Assembly: GCA_023231005.1 (NCBI GenBank)
Contig: JALNWG010000002.1
Coordinates: 62,001-126,000 of the forward strand
DNA: 64,000 nucleotides
From: Bacteroidales bacterium
GTDB taxonomy: Bacteria > Bacteroidota > Bacteroidia > Bacteroidales > FEN-979
Direction of reading: 5' to 3'
Numbering within the stretch: the first letter of the stretch is position 1; the number at the start of each line of letters is the position of its first letter. The notes beneath the pieces were generated by a model. That model ran no database searches. It was not told the origin of the DNA and saw nothing but the letters and a program-made list of their open reading frames with translations. Made by a program: the position numbers and the translations under genes. Below are positions 28,822 to 37,077 of this stretch, in pieces.

Positions 28822-29856
28822 CTATTTTGTTCCAATATTCATAGCTGAAAGCATATTGCCATAGACTTTATTAAGAGCTACAATATTTTTAGTCAGATTA
28901 TCTACCTCCACCTTGAATTTTTCAGTATTGGCCAGAGATTCGTTCAAGTTCGTAGTGAATTTGGTCAAAACAGAATTAAATTTATTAGAATTGTCCATCT
29001 GTTGGTTAGATCCCTGAAGATGGAGTTCATATAATGCATTAAGGGCAGAAAGATTTGAGGAAATCTTTTGCAGTTCCTTATTATATTGTGCTCCCCCGGC
29101 CGCTGAAGCGTTTAAAGTTTCAGCGGTTTTTGACAGGATATTGGCAGATTCGCTATATTTTTCAATGAATTTATTGGCTGAAGCAGCGGCATTGGATATA
29201 CTGGTAGTAAACGTTTTATTTGCAGTGATATCTTCTTTCAGGGATTCCGATACCTCTGCAAACATAGTAGAGAGGGAAGCAGCGCTTTTTGCAGTAGATT
29301 TAATATGAGTGAGCTGTTCTTCTGAAGCGTGTGCGCTCTGTTCCAGAGTATGTGCAGTTTTGCGATAAGAATCGTTCAGTATGGAAGCAGATTCCGTAGC
29401 AGTTTTGATAGAAGTGACATATTTATCATTCGCCAAGGTAGCATCGGCGACACTGGATAATTTTGAGGTAGTCTCGCTCAGGCTTCTCAATCCCGCCCCT
29501 AAACTTTCAATCAACTCCGGTCCGACTTTAGCTTTTTCGAGCATTTTATCCAGCTCCTGAGTAACCGTATCTTTGGTTGTAAAGGCTTTTGAAGCATCAA
29601 CTTCATCATTGTGGTAAATTCCGGCTAACTGCGGATAAACGAGACTCCAGTCGGGTTCAACATGGGGTGGTTCGAAGGCGGAAAAGAAGAAGATGATTGC
29701 CTCACATCCCATTCCGCAAATCAGCATAATATCGGCACCGGTATAGTGGTTGATTTTAAACAATGCTCCAAGAATTACAACAGAAGCGCCCCAGCCATAT
29801 AATTTGGCCATAAAGTTTTTATAATGCTTTGTTTTATTAAAATCGGAAAATGACAT
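28822..29856 (-). CDS. gldL: T9SS motor protein GldL (PorL)
   Basis: GldL is the cytoplasmic-membrane partner of GldM and holds the proton path. Two membrane helices are visible at residues about 19-35 (YGWGASVVILGALFK) and 43-61 (MLICGMGCEAIIFFFSAF). Glutamates at 52 and 62 correspond to the pair known to matter in the Flavobacterium protein (49 and 59). The rest, to residue 344, is cytoplasmic with long coiled-coil and low-complexity helical stretches, longer than the shortest GldL proteins. It lies between gldK and gldM. Confidence 0.96.
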   Translation of the reverse strand: MSFSDFNKTKHYKNFMAKLYGWGASVVILGALFKINHYTGADIMLICGMGCEAIIFFFSAFEPPHVEPDWSLVYPQLAGIYHNDEVDASKAFTTKDTVTQELDKMLEKAKVGPELIESLGAGLRSLSETTSKLSSVADATLANDKYVTSIKTATESASILNDSYRKTAHTLEQSAHASEEQLTHIKSTAKSAASLSTMFAEVSESLKEDITANKTFTTSISNAAASANKFIEKYSESANILSKTAETLNASAAGGAQYNKELQKISSNLSALNALYELHLQGSNQQMDNSNKFNSVLTKFTTNLNESLANTEKFKVEVDNLTKNIVALNKVYGNMLSAMNIGTK

Positions 29857-29902
29857 AGGATGAAGAAATTAATTGTTAATGATAAAGATCGGATTAGTTA
29901 TA

Positions 29903-31270
29903 TTATCTGTAGACTTTAGATGCTCTGGCAGGGTTATCATCACGCTGCCGTCCTAGGAAATTCTGTACACACCGGAACCCGATGTAACATTTAGAGGTAT
30001 CCTGATATTCATAAGCGCGGGTAGAAACGCGGAGGAAATATGCGACATCCTTCCATGAGCCACCCCGGGTTACTTTTCGTTTCATGGCAGGAGGGTCAGA
30101 ATCCTTGGCATTGTATTTATAATCAGGATTCAGATCCCAGGCAAAGTTATAAGAAGATGGATGAAAGGCTGTAACTGTCCATTCTGCAACATTTCCGGCC
30201 ATATCATATAATCCATAATCATTAGCTGGGTAATGGGCCACAATTACAGTAGTGGCTCCCCCATCAACGATATAGTCGCCGCGCATAGGTTTAAAGTTGG
30301 CAAGGAAGCATCCTTTGTCATTGCGGGTATAAGGACCACCCCACGGATAGGGGTTTTCATCATAGCCACCCCGTGCAGCCCATTCCCATTCACCTTCGGT
30401 AGGCAGACGGAAATCACTGATGCCTGACTCTCCTTTTTTCCCATAGAGGTAACTGTTTTTCAGTTGCGTACGCCAGATACAGAACGCATTAGCCTGGCGC
30501 CAGCTCACACCTACAACCGGGTAATTATCGTAAGCAGGATGCCAAAAATATTTTTCAGTACTTGGATCATTAAAAGAATACGCATAATCATGAATCCAGC
30601 AAAGTGTATCAGGATAAACATTGATAACCTCTTTCCTGACATATACTGAACGATCTTTTAACCCCTGGGGACGATTTGCAAGACTTGCATCTTTAAGATC
30701 CGAGGGAGCAGTAAAATCTTTTCTTGAGGCTGCCTTAAGATCAACAAAATAGTATTCAAAATATAGCTTGCGGGTATCAATTTCTTTCCTTCTGAAATAG
30801 CGTTCATTTTCAGGAAGGTACATCTGTGCCAATGCATCCCTTATTTCGGCTTGATCTGAGCCCCACTCCAGCTTGGTTTCCCAATTCAGGTAAGGAGGAT
30901 CAAAAGTTTCGCCTGTCTTCTTGTTTTCAGTTACAAAATAGAGTTCAGGTTTTACTTCACCTAAAATCCGACGTGCAATGGAATCCCGCACCCAATAAAC
31001 GAACTGACGGTATTCATTGTTTGTAATTTCAGTCTGATCCATGTAAAAGGCTTGAACTGTAACTGTTTTAGGGTTGTTGAGTTGAGCATACGGCATATCT
31101 TCACCACTCACTCCCATGGTATAAGAACCCATGGGAACGTAGACCATGCCAAACGGGTCGGGGCTGAAGTATCGCTTGCGGTTCTTGACTCCCGTAAGCT
31201 CACCGCTTCCTGAGTTACCGCAGCTTGCCAGAAAAAGGAGCAGTGCAGAATAAATGAGCAGTTTTTTCAT
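29903..31270 (-). CDS. gldK: T9SS lipoprotein GldK (PorK)
   Basis: GldK/PorK is an outer-membrane lipoprotein that pairs with GldN to form the periplasmic ring. The signal peptide ends in a lipobox (LLLFLASCGNSGSG). The protein contains an FGE-sulfatase (SUMF1-like) fold: FVPMGSYTMG-like VYVPMGSYTMG, LNNPKTVTVQAFYMDQTEIT, FRLPTEGEWEWAARGG, YDMAGNVAEWT and a C-terminal GFRCVQN. The fold is not catalytic here in known members. At 455 residues it is normal. It follows porP by 100 bases and precedes gldL by about 46. Confidence 0.96.
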   Translation of the reverse strand: MKKLLIYSALLLFLASCGNSGSGELTGVKNRKRYFSPDPFGMVYVPMGSYTMGVSGEDMPYAQLNNPKTVTVQAFYMDQTEITNNEYRQFVYWVRDSIARRILGEVKPELYFVTENKKTGETFDPPYLNWETKLEWGSDQAEIRDALAQMYLPENERYFRRKEIDTRKLYFEYYFVDLKAASRKDFTAPSDLKDASLANRPQGLKDRSVYVRKEVINVYPDTLCWIHDYAYSFNDPSTEKYFWHPAYDNYPVVGVSWRQANAFCIWRTQLKNSYLYGKKGESGISDFRLPTEGEWEWAARGGYDENPYPWGGPYTRNDKGCFLANFKPMRGDYIVDGGATTVIVAHYPANDYGLYDMAGNVAEWTVTAFHPSSYNFAWDLNPDYKYNAKDSDPPAMKRKVTRGGSWKDVAYFLRVSTRAYEYQDTSKCYIGFRCVQNFLGRQRDDNPARASKVYR

Positions 31271-31370
31271 TTTTGGCCGATTTATGGATGAAAAATAACG
31301 CTTCTTGTTGAGTTATATTATGTTAATCTTCTATTTTTTCAATTAAAACTGCAAATTTACGCTTTTTCTT

Positions 31371-32351
31371 TTACAGGAACCTTGTATTCCGGTAACTTTT
31401 TCGGAATTTATCTGTATCTATCTTAAAGCAGTAGCTGATCAGTATTTCTAACCCACCGCTGTTAAATTTCCTGAGCATTGAAGTGCATATATCATAAGCA
31501 ACTCCAACTCGAAGGCTTTTTATGTTGATCCCTGCCAAAATGGAAACCGCATCCTGAAAGCGGTACCCAAGTCCACCATAAAATTTATTATTGTACATAC
31601 CCAATGCAGTAGCGCTAAACTGAAAAACAGCGCCATCATACATAAACAATACCGATGGTAAAAGCTCAAAAGCGGGGTGATCGGGAATAATCCATTGATA
31701 TCCCCCGGTAAGATAAAATGTACGGCGCGATTGTAAGTAAATCTTTTTACTTTTGGATTGTAACAGGTTTTCTCCTGAAAGACCGATATAGAATTTTTCA
31801 GGTACCTTATATAATAATCCGGCGCTTAAATCAAAACTCATATCACTGGTTTTCTCAGAATTTGAAAGGAGAGGATCTCCATCATCTGCAGGATTGAACT
31901 TCGAGAAATCATAGGTTCCATTTTGAAACCCGACCTGAAGGCCGAATGACAAATCCCCGGAACCAGCATCCATTTTATAGGCATATCCAACCTTTAACCC
32001 GATATTTTTATAATAGCCAAGCTGGTCCTGGGATATTGATCCCCCGATTCCTCCATGCAATGCTTTGATGGGTGAATCGGCTGTGAGTAAAAAAGTTTGA
32101 GGGGCTGTTTTGGTTCCATCAGCTTCCTTGAATCCAATCCATTGCTGGCGTGCAAGACCGGTTATACAAATTCCCCCGCTGTTTCCTGCAAAGGCAGGAT
32201 TGATAGCCATATTGGTAAACATGTAGTGGGTGATCAAAGTAGGTTGCTGGGCAACAAGTTGATTTTGTAGAAACACACAAATGATAAAAAGAAGAAAAAT
32301 GAACTTCTCCCCACCCTTACAAATGAATTTGTTTATTGTGGCAGTCAACAA
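31371..32351 (-). CDS. porP: T9SS PorP/SprF-family outer-membrane protein
   Basis: PorP/SprF proteins are outer-membrane beta-barrels that assist T9SS. The 326-residue protein has a signal peptide (KFIFLLFIICVFLQNQLVAQ) followed by the family signature QPTLITHYMFTNMAINPAFA, then GLARQQWIGFKEADG and a predicted barrel ending in GLEILISYCFKI. The start is TTG at 32351 because no ATG precedes the signal peptide in frame. It is the first gene of the porP-gldKLMN operon, the same order as in Porphyromonas gingivalis. Confidence 0.93.
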   Translation of the reverse strand: MLTATINKFICKGGEKFIFLLFIICVFLQNQLVAQQPTLITHYMFTNMAINPAFAGNSGGICITGLARQQWIGFKEADGTKTAPQTFLLTADSPIKALHGGIGGSISQDQLGYYKNIGLKVGYAYKMDAGSGDLSFGLQVGFQNGTYDFSKFNPADDGDPLLSNSEKTSDMSFDLSAGLLYKVPEKFYIGLSGENLLQSKSKKIYLQSRRTFYLTGGYQWIIPDHPAFELLPSVLFMYDGAVFQFSATALGMYNNKFYGGLGYRFQDAVSILAGINIKSLRVGVAYDICTSMLRKFNSGGLEILISYCFKIDTDKFRKSYRNTRFL

Positions 32352-32377
32352 TGAAATGGATTATTTATAAAAACGGG

Positions 32378-32406
32378 TAAAAGTACATTTTTTTTTATTA
32401 CTCAAT
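32378..32406 (-). promoter_or_regulatory. Candidate promoter of the T9SS operon
   Basis: On the minus strand ATTG (32406-32403) is followed after 17 bases by TACTTTTA (32385-32378), seven of eight to TAnnTTTG. The porP TTG start is 27 bases further on. The -33 element is imperfect. Confidence 0.4.
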
Positions 32407-32520
32407 TTAAACACATCCCAATTTAAACTCAATCAAATCAAGATCAAGAGTTATTTTGCGCTGAATCTTTAAGAATTTAACGATATTTTCGCAGAAATGT
32501 TTCCTGTTTAAAGGAATTTC

Positions 32521-32554
32521 TTTGCAAACATTATTGATCAATCAAATATCTTTG
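32521..32554 (+). promoter_or_regulatory. Promoter of the YitT-family gene
   Basis: TTTG at 32521-32524 and TATCTTTG at 32547-32554, a full TAnnTTTG match, are separated by 22 bases. The ATG is 31 bases after the -7 box. The surrounding 233-base intergenic region (32352-32584) holds this promoter and that of the T9SS operon; I see nothing else in it. Confidence 0.65.
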
Positions 32555-32584
32555 TACAAATAATTAGTATTAAATCTATCATCT

Positions 32585-33481
32585 ATGGCCTTTTCTTTGA
32601 TTAAAGATAAACCCTTTACCCGTAAATGGTTTATCGCTTATAGTCTGATCATTGTCGGAGCTTTCATTTTGGCTTCCAGTTTTGTTTTTTTTATCACCCC
32701 ATATAAAATCGTGCCAGGGGGAGTTTATGGGATATCCATTGTTTTGCATTATCTGTTCAATACTCCAGTCGGATTGGTTGCTCTCTGTTTTGACATTCCC
32801 CTCACTTTAATAGGAATAAAGTTCCTGGGCCCCCGTTTTGGGATCAAGACAGTGGTTGGGTTTTCCCTTACCGCAGTATTTACCGATACACTTACCTTTT
32901 TCTGGGGATTTGATCCGCTGGTAAAGGGAGATGCCTTGTTGTCTTCCATTTTCGGCGGAGTACTCGCAGGAGTTGGATTAGGTCTCATCTTCAAATCAAA
33001 AGCGACCTCCGGCGGAAGTGATATCGTAGCCATGATCATCGCCAAATACACCAAATTACCCTTAGGCATGTTGATGATTTATGTTGATTCTACCATTGTA
33101 TTGATTGGATTGCTCGTATTTAAAGACTGGAAAATCCCTTTATACTCCTGGATTGTCATTTATATTACCGGTAAGGTGATTGATGTCGTACTACAGGGAG
33201 TCAGTTATGATAAAAGCTTATTCATTATTTCTGATAAACATGAAGAGATCCGCGATAAAATAATTCATAATCTTGAACGAGGAGGAACTTTCATTGATGG
33301 GAAAGGAATGTACAATAATGCCGAAAAGAAAATTATCTTTACCGTGGTCAGCCGGCGTGAACTCGCAATTCTGGAGGAATATATCCATGAAATCGATCCC
33401 AAGGCATTTTTGACTATTTTGGATGCCACAGAAATCCTGGGAGAAGGGTTTAAGTCGCTGGAAGAAAAAGTGACAAAGTAA
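32585..33481 (+). CDS. YitT-family membrane protein (DUF161 and DUF2179)
   Basis: This 298-residue protein has about five membrane helices in residues 15-180 (for example SLIIVGAFILASSFVFFIT, and GGVLAGVGLGLIFKSKATSGG with the family's GGSDIVAMI motif). The C-terminal 80 residues form a DUF2179 domain (SYDKSLFIISDKHEEIRDKI; RGGTFIDGKGMYNNAEKKI; FTVVSRRELAILEEYIHEID). YitT proteins are widespread, but their substrate is not established; transport is inferred. It is a single gene with its own promoter and converges on rseP. Confidence 0.9.
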   Translation: MAFSLIKDKPFTRKWFIAYSLIIVGAFILASSFVFFITPYKIVPGGVYGISIVLHYLFNTPVGLVALCFDIPLTLIGIKFLGPRFGIKTVVGFSLTAVFTDTLTFFWGFDPLVKGDALLSSIFGGVLAGVGLGLIFKSKATSGGSDIVAMIIAKYTKLPLGMLMIYVDSTIVLIGLLVFKDWKIPLYSWIVIYITGKVIDVVLQGVSYDKSLFIISDKHEEIRDKIIHNLERGGTFIDGKGMYNNAEKKIIFTVVSRRELAILEEYIHEIDPKAFLTILDATEILGEGFKSLEEKVTK

Positions 33482-33519
33482 AGAAGATACAGGATAACAA
33501 GATGAAAAAGGACAAGGTG

Positions 33520-34842
33520 TTAGTGCCTGAACAATTTCATAATGTCTTGTCCATTGGCAAAAATGAGAAGTCCGAAAAGAAGAGCCATCCCGACAATTTG
33601 TGCATATTCCATAAATTTATCGCTGGGCTTCCTTCGGAAAATGATTTCATAACAGAGAAACATGACATGACCTCCATCGAGCGCCGGAATGGGTAAAACA
33701 TTCAGAATGGCCAACATGATAGAAAGGAATGCTGTAAGCGACCAGAAAGACTGCCAATCCCAGGTGGAGGGGAAAATATTTCCAATGGCGATAAACCCTC
33801 CCAACGATTCGTATGCTTTTTCCTGGGAAAATAACAACTTCATGGATTTCAAATAATTTCCGGCTCCATCAAACGCTTTTACAACCCCGGCCGGAATGGC
33901 CGTAAAAATTGAATAACTCTTTTCTTTAAAAGAAAAATAATTGATGGGCCCTTTGGGGTAAACACCAATAAGACCGGCTGATGGAACTTTAACGGCAAGG
34001 GAGACCGTATCAATGCCTCGTAAAACAATTACCCTAACCTGTTGATTTTTATAATTTTGAATGGATGAGCGAAACTGGTCAAAATAGAGCATCAGGGAGT
34101 CATTAAACCCTATAATTTTATCATCTATCTTCATTCCGGCAGCTTCTGCGGGAGAACCAACTGTAAATTTACCCGCAACAAAGGGAAACCTGACAGAGAT
34201 AAAATCGGGAGATTTATGGTTGATCAACCGGCTTATACATCCAGCCGGGATTTGGACATTTACGTTCTTCCCGTCGCGTAAAACTTGTATACTCTTCGCT
34301 TCTTCCAGAATTATGGTTTTTGGAATTGCAGCAAAATCATCAACTTTTTTATGATCTACAGATAAAATCTTGTCTCCATTACGAAGTCCCATATTATAAG
34401 CCAAGGAATCAACAGTAATACCATATTTGACTTCCGACGAAGGTAAATACTGCTCTCCCCATACAGTAAGCATAATAATATAAATAGCCATAGCCAGAAG
34501 GAGGTTAACCGTTACCCCTGCGAGCATAATGATCAATCGCTGCCATGTTGGTTTTGACCTGAATTCCCAAGGTTGGGGCGGTTGTTTCATTTGTTCCTTG
34601 TCCATCGACTCATCAATCATGCCACTGATCTTCACATAACCTCCAAGGGGGATCCATCCCACACCATATTCTGTATATCCCTTTTTAAATTTAAAGAGGG
34701 AAAACCAGGGATCGAAAAAAAGATAGAATTTCTCCACACGGGTTTTAAAAATCCTTGCGGCCAAATAATGACCAAACTCATGAAATATAACGAGAATGGA
34801 TAAACTCAGGAGTAATTGAACGATTTTGATGAAAATTTCCAT
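33520..34842 (-). CDS. rseP: RIP metalloprotease RseP (site-2 protease)
   Basis: RseP is an intramembrane zinc protease that cleaves anti-sigma factors and signal-peptide remnants. The zinc motif HEFGH appears at residues about 21-25 (VIFHEFGHYLAAR), and the second motif ALDGGHVMFL near the C-terminus supplies the Asp ligand. A PDZ domain lies in the middle (VGSPAEAAGMKIDDKIIGF), with a second less clear one before it. Four membrane segments are visible. It is followed downstream by nothing on this strand. It overlaps no gene and lies 25 bases after dxr. Confidence 0.94.
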   Translation of the reverse strand: MEIFIKIVQLLLSLSILVIFHEFGHYLAARIFKTRVEKFYLFFDPWFSLFKFKKGYTEYGVGWIPLGGYVKISGMIDESMDKEQMKQPPQPWEFRSKPTWQRLIIMLAGVTVNLLLAMAIYIIMLTVWGEQYLPSSEVKYGITVDSLAYNMGLRNGDKILSVDHKKVDDFAAIPKTIILEEAKSIQVLRDGKNVNVQIPAGCISRLINHKSPDFISVRFPFVAGKFTVGSPAEAAGMKIDDKIIGFNDSLMLYFDQFRSSIQNYKNQQVRVIVLRGIDTVSLAVKVPSAGLIGVYPKGPINYFSFKEKSYSIFTAIPAGVVKAFDGAGNYLKSMKLLFSQEKAYESLGGFIAIGNIFPSTWDWQSFWSLTAFLSIMLAILNVLPIPALDGGHVMFLCYEIIFRRKPSDKFMEYAQIVGMALLFGLLIFANGQDIMKLFRH

Positions 34843-34867
34843 GAATATAAATTAAACCAGATTGATT

Positions 34868-36028
34868 TTAAGATTTTTGTTTTACAAATTCTTTGGCTTT
34901 CCCCAACGACTCTTCGTGGGTCAGCACATAATCTTCGTACCGGGGATTTTTCACATAAGAAATTGAATGCATACATTTCTCAATAATATCGGGCATAGAG
35001 AGAAAACTGATTTTTTCTTCCAGAAAAGCCTGTACAGCTACTTCATTGGCGGCATTCAATATACAAGGCATATTGCCTCCCTGAGAAAGCGCCCGGTAAG
35101 CCAAATCCAGATTCCGGAAAAGATCCCGATCCGGCGGTTCAAATGTAAGTTGAGCATACTGAGTGAAACTAAACCGGGGAAAATTGGATTTTATCCGCTC
35201 CGGAAATGTCATGGCATATAAAATAGGTAACCGCATATTGGGAGGTCCCATCTGCGCCTTTAACGATCCATCGACAAATTGGACTAATGAATGGATGATT
35301 GATTGGGGGTGGATAACGATGTCAATTTGATCCGGTCTCAGGTTAAATAGCCAGCGTGCCTCAATCACTTCCAACCCTTTATTCATCATGGAGGCTGAAT
35401 CGATGGTTACCTTCTGCCCCATTTTCCAGTTAGGGTGGTTCAATGCCGCTTCCCGGGTGACATGAGTCAACTGATTTTTCTGCCATCCCCGGAAAGGCCC
35501 CCCGGAGGCAGTGAGAATTACCTTTTCAACAGAACGTTGTAATTCGCCGACCAGGCATTGAAAAATCGCAGAATGTTCGGAGTCAACAGGTAAAATACAG
35601 ACCTTTTCCCGATTGGCCTCACCCATTACCAGTTCACCGGCAACTACAAGGGTTTCTTTGTTGGCCAGGGCAATATTTTTTCCAGCCCGAATGGCTCTCA
35701 AGGTAGGTTTTAGTCCGGCGTAGCCAACCAGGGCAATCAAGACCAGATCAATAGAGTCCATTTCTACGATCTGAGTAATGGCATCTTCTCCTGCAAACAC
35801 CTTGATAGGATAGGGCTTCAATGCTGCAGCAACCTTTTGATAACAAGCTGGATTTCCTATCACTACCGCGTTTGGGGAAAATTCAATAGCCTGGTCAATG
35901 AGTTTATCATCATTATTCTGAGCTGTCAATACTTCAACTCCAAATTTATCGGGATGATTTTTAATCACATCCAGAGCCTGGGTTCCGATGCTCCCTGTTG
36001 ATCCTAATATGGCAATATTCTTTTTCAA
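34868..36028 (-). CDS. dxr: 1-deoxy-D-xylulose-5-phosphate reductoisomerase
   Basis: Dxr converts DXP to MEP with NADPH, the committed step of the MEP isoprenoid pathway. The NADPH motif is ILGSTGSIGTQALDVI at the N-terminus. Metal and substrate motifs are LANKETLVVAGELV, LPVDSEHSAIFQCL, TASGGPF, MNKGLEVIEARWLF, HPQSIIHSLVQF. Length of 386 is normal. It lies between rseP and an M23 peptidase gene on the same strand, in the arrangement common to Bacteroidetes (dxr-rseP). Confidence 0.97.
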   Translation of the reverse strand: MKKNIAILGSTGSIGTQALDVIKNHPDKFGVEVLTAQNNDDKLIDQAIEFSPNAVVIGNPACYQKVAAALKPYPIKVFAGEDAITQIVEMDSIDLVLIALVGYAGLKPTLRAIRAGKNIALANKETLVVAGELVMGEANREKVCILPVDSEHSAIFQCLVGELQRSVEKVILTASGGPFRGWQKNQLTHVTREAALNHPNWKMGQKVTIDSASMMNKGLEVIEARWLFNLRPDQIDIVIHPQSIIHSLVQFVDGSLKAQMGPPNMRLPILYAMTFPERIKSNFPRFSFTQYAQLTFEPPDRDLFRNLDLAYRALSQGGNMPCILNAANEVAVQAFLEEKISFLSMPDIIEKCMHSISYVKNPRYEDYVLTHEESLGKAKEFVKQKS

Positions 36029-36043
36029 AAATCGGGATGTCTG

Positions 36044-36934
36044 TTAAAAAATTATGTATTCTTTCGGATCAACGGGATTTCCGTCACTCCAAAGTTCGAA
36101 ATGGAGGTGTGGACCCGTTATCAGTTCCCCCGTTTGACCAACAATAGCAATAGGCTCACCTGCTTTTACAAAATCTCCGGTTTTTTTTAGCAAGGCAGCG
36201 TTGTGCTTATACAATGAAATGATATTTTGTCCATGTTGAATGGCGATAACATATCCGGTTTCTAAAGTCCAGGTGCTGAAAATGACGGTTCCGTCTAAAA
36301 CAGCTTTGATGGTTTCATCTTGTTTGGCCACAATATCAACTCCATAATGTTTTTGAACCAGGTTGAAACCATTGGTAATGACCCCCTTCAGGGGAGAAAA
36401 AAAAAGGACACTGCCTAAGGAAGATTTTTTTTGTCCGGCTGTTTCCAATTTTTCCATATTATACAAAGCATATTTACCTTGATTATCTACTTCCAACCTA
36501 AGTAATGAATCTTCTTCTGATCGTTTAATTTTAATGTCACCATATCTTTTCATGGTATCTTTAGTCGGTCTGATTTCTCCGGGAAGATCTTTTCCCTCAA
36601 CAATATCTTTTAAATTCTGAATAAACCGATCTTTCATTTCCAAATCCCGTTCAATGGAATCGGTTCGCATTTGAAGCCTGTAAAGTTTTTTTGTGAGGCC
36701 AACATTGGTATACCCGGGAATATATTCCCGCAGGGGAGTAAAAGCAATAAGGATACTGGTGAGAAAGATGAGAACGATGGCCAAAGTCCCCAACGCAACA
36801 AAAACATTTAACCTCGACAGCCGGAAAGTAAAGCGTTCCTCCAGGGTATCATCGGTCATGAAAACCAGACGATATTTATTCCGCCATCTTACAGACCACT
36901 TTGTTTTTTTTTTATCCTTTTTATCCGAAGCCAT
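36044..36934 (-). CDS. M23-family peptidase (LytM), membrane-anchored
   Basis: The start is the ATG at 36934; a TTG upstream is less likely. The 296-residue protein has a basic N-terminus and one membrane helix (VFVALGTLAIVLIFLTSIL), then a coiled-coil-like stretch. The C-terminal LytM domain has HYGVDIVAKQDETIKAVLDG with the first zinc ligands (H and D, HxxxD form) and GPHLHFELWSDGNPVDP (HxH). Active members cut peptidoglycan cross-links. Here the metal ligands look intact, so activity is possible, but regulator-only members of the family also exist. It lies 15 bases before dxr. Confidence 0.9.
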   Translation of the reverse strand: MASDKKDKKKTKWSVRWRNKYRLVFMTDDTLEERFTFRLSRLNVFVALGTLAIVLIFLTSILIAFTPLREYIPGYTNVGLTKKLYRLQMRTDSIERDLEMKDRFIQNLKDIVEGKDLPGEIRPTKDTMKRYGDIKIKRSEEDSLLRLEVDNQGKYALYNMEKLETAGQKKSSLGSVLFFSPLKGVITNGFNLVQKHYGVDIVAKQDETIKAVLDGTVIFSTWTLETGYVIAIQHGQNIISLYKHNAALLKKTGDFVKAGEPIAIVGQTGELITGPHLHFELWSDGNPVDPKEYIIF

Positions 36935-36962
36935 GGATTTTCTTATCAACCGGAAAACGCTG

Positions 36963-36993
36963 CAAATATCGGAAAATTATGTCACCCCACAAA
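36963..36993 (-). promoter_or_regulatory. Promoter of the M23 peptidase-dxr-rseP operon
   Basis: On the minus strand TTTG (36993-36990) and GATATTTG (36970-36963, seven of eight to TAnnTTTG) are separated by exactly 19 bases. The ATG follows after 28 bases. Confidence 0.6.
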
Positions 36994-37077
36994 TCTTGAA
37001 AGGAATCAGTGATAATTTCAAAATTTAAAATAATTTTGTAAAATCATAGTTATTATCTCTTTAATTGTTGCCCTGAT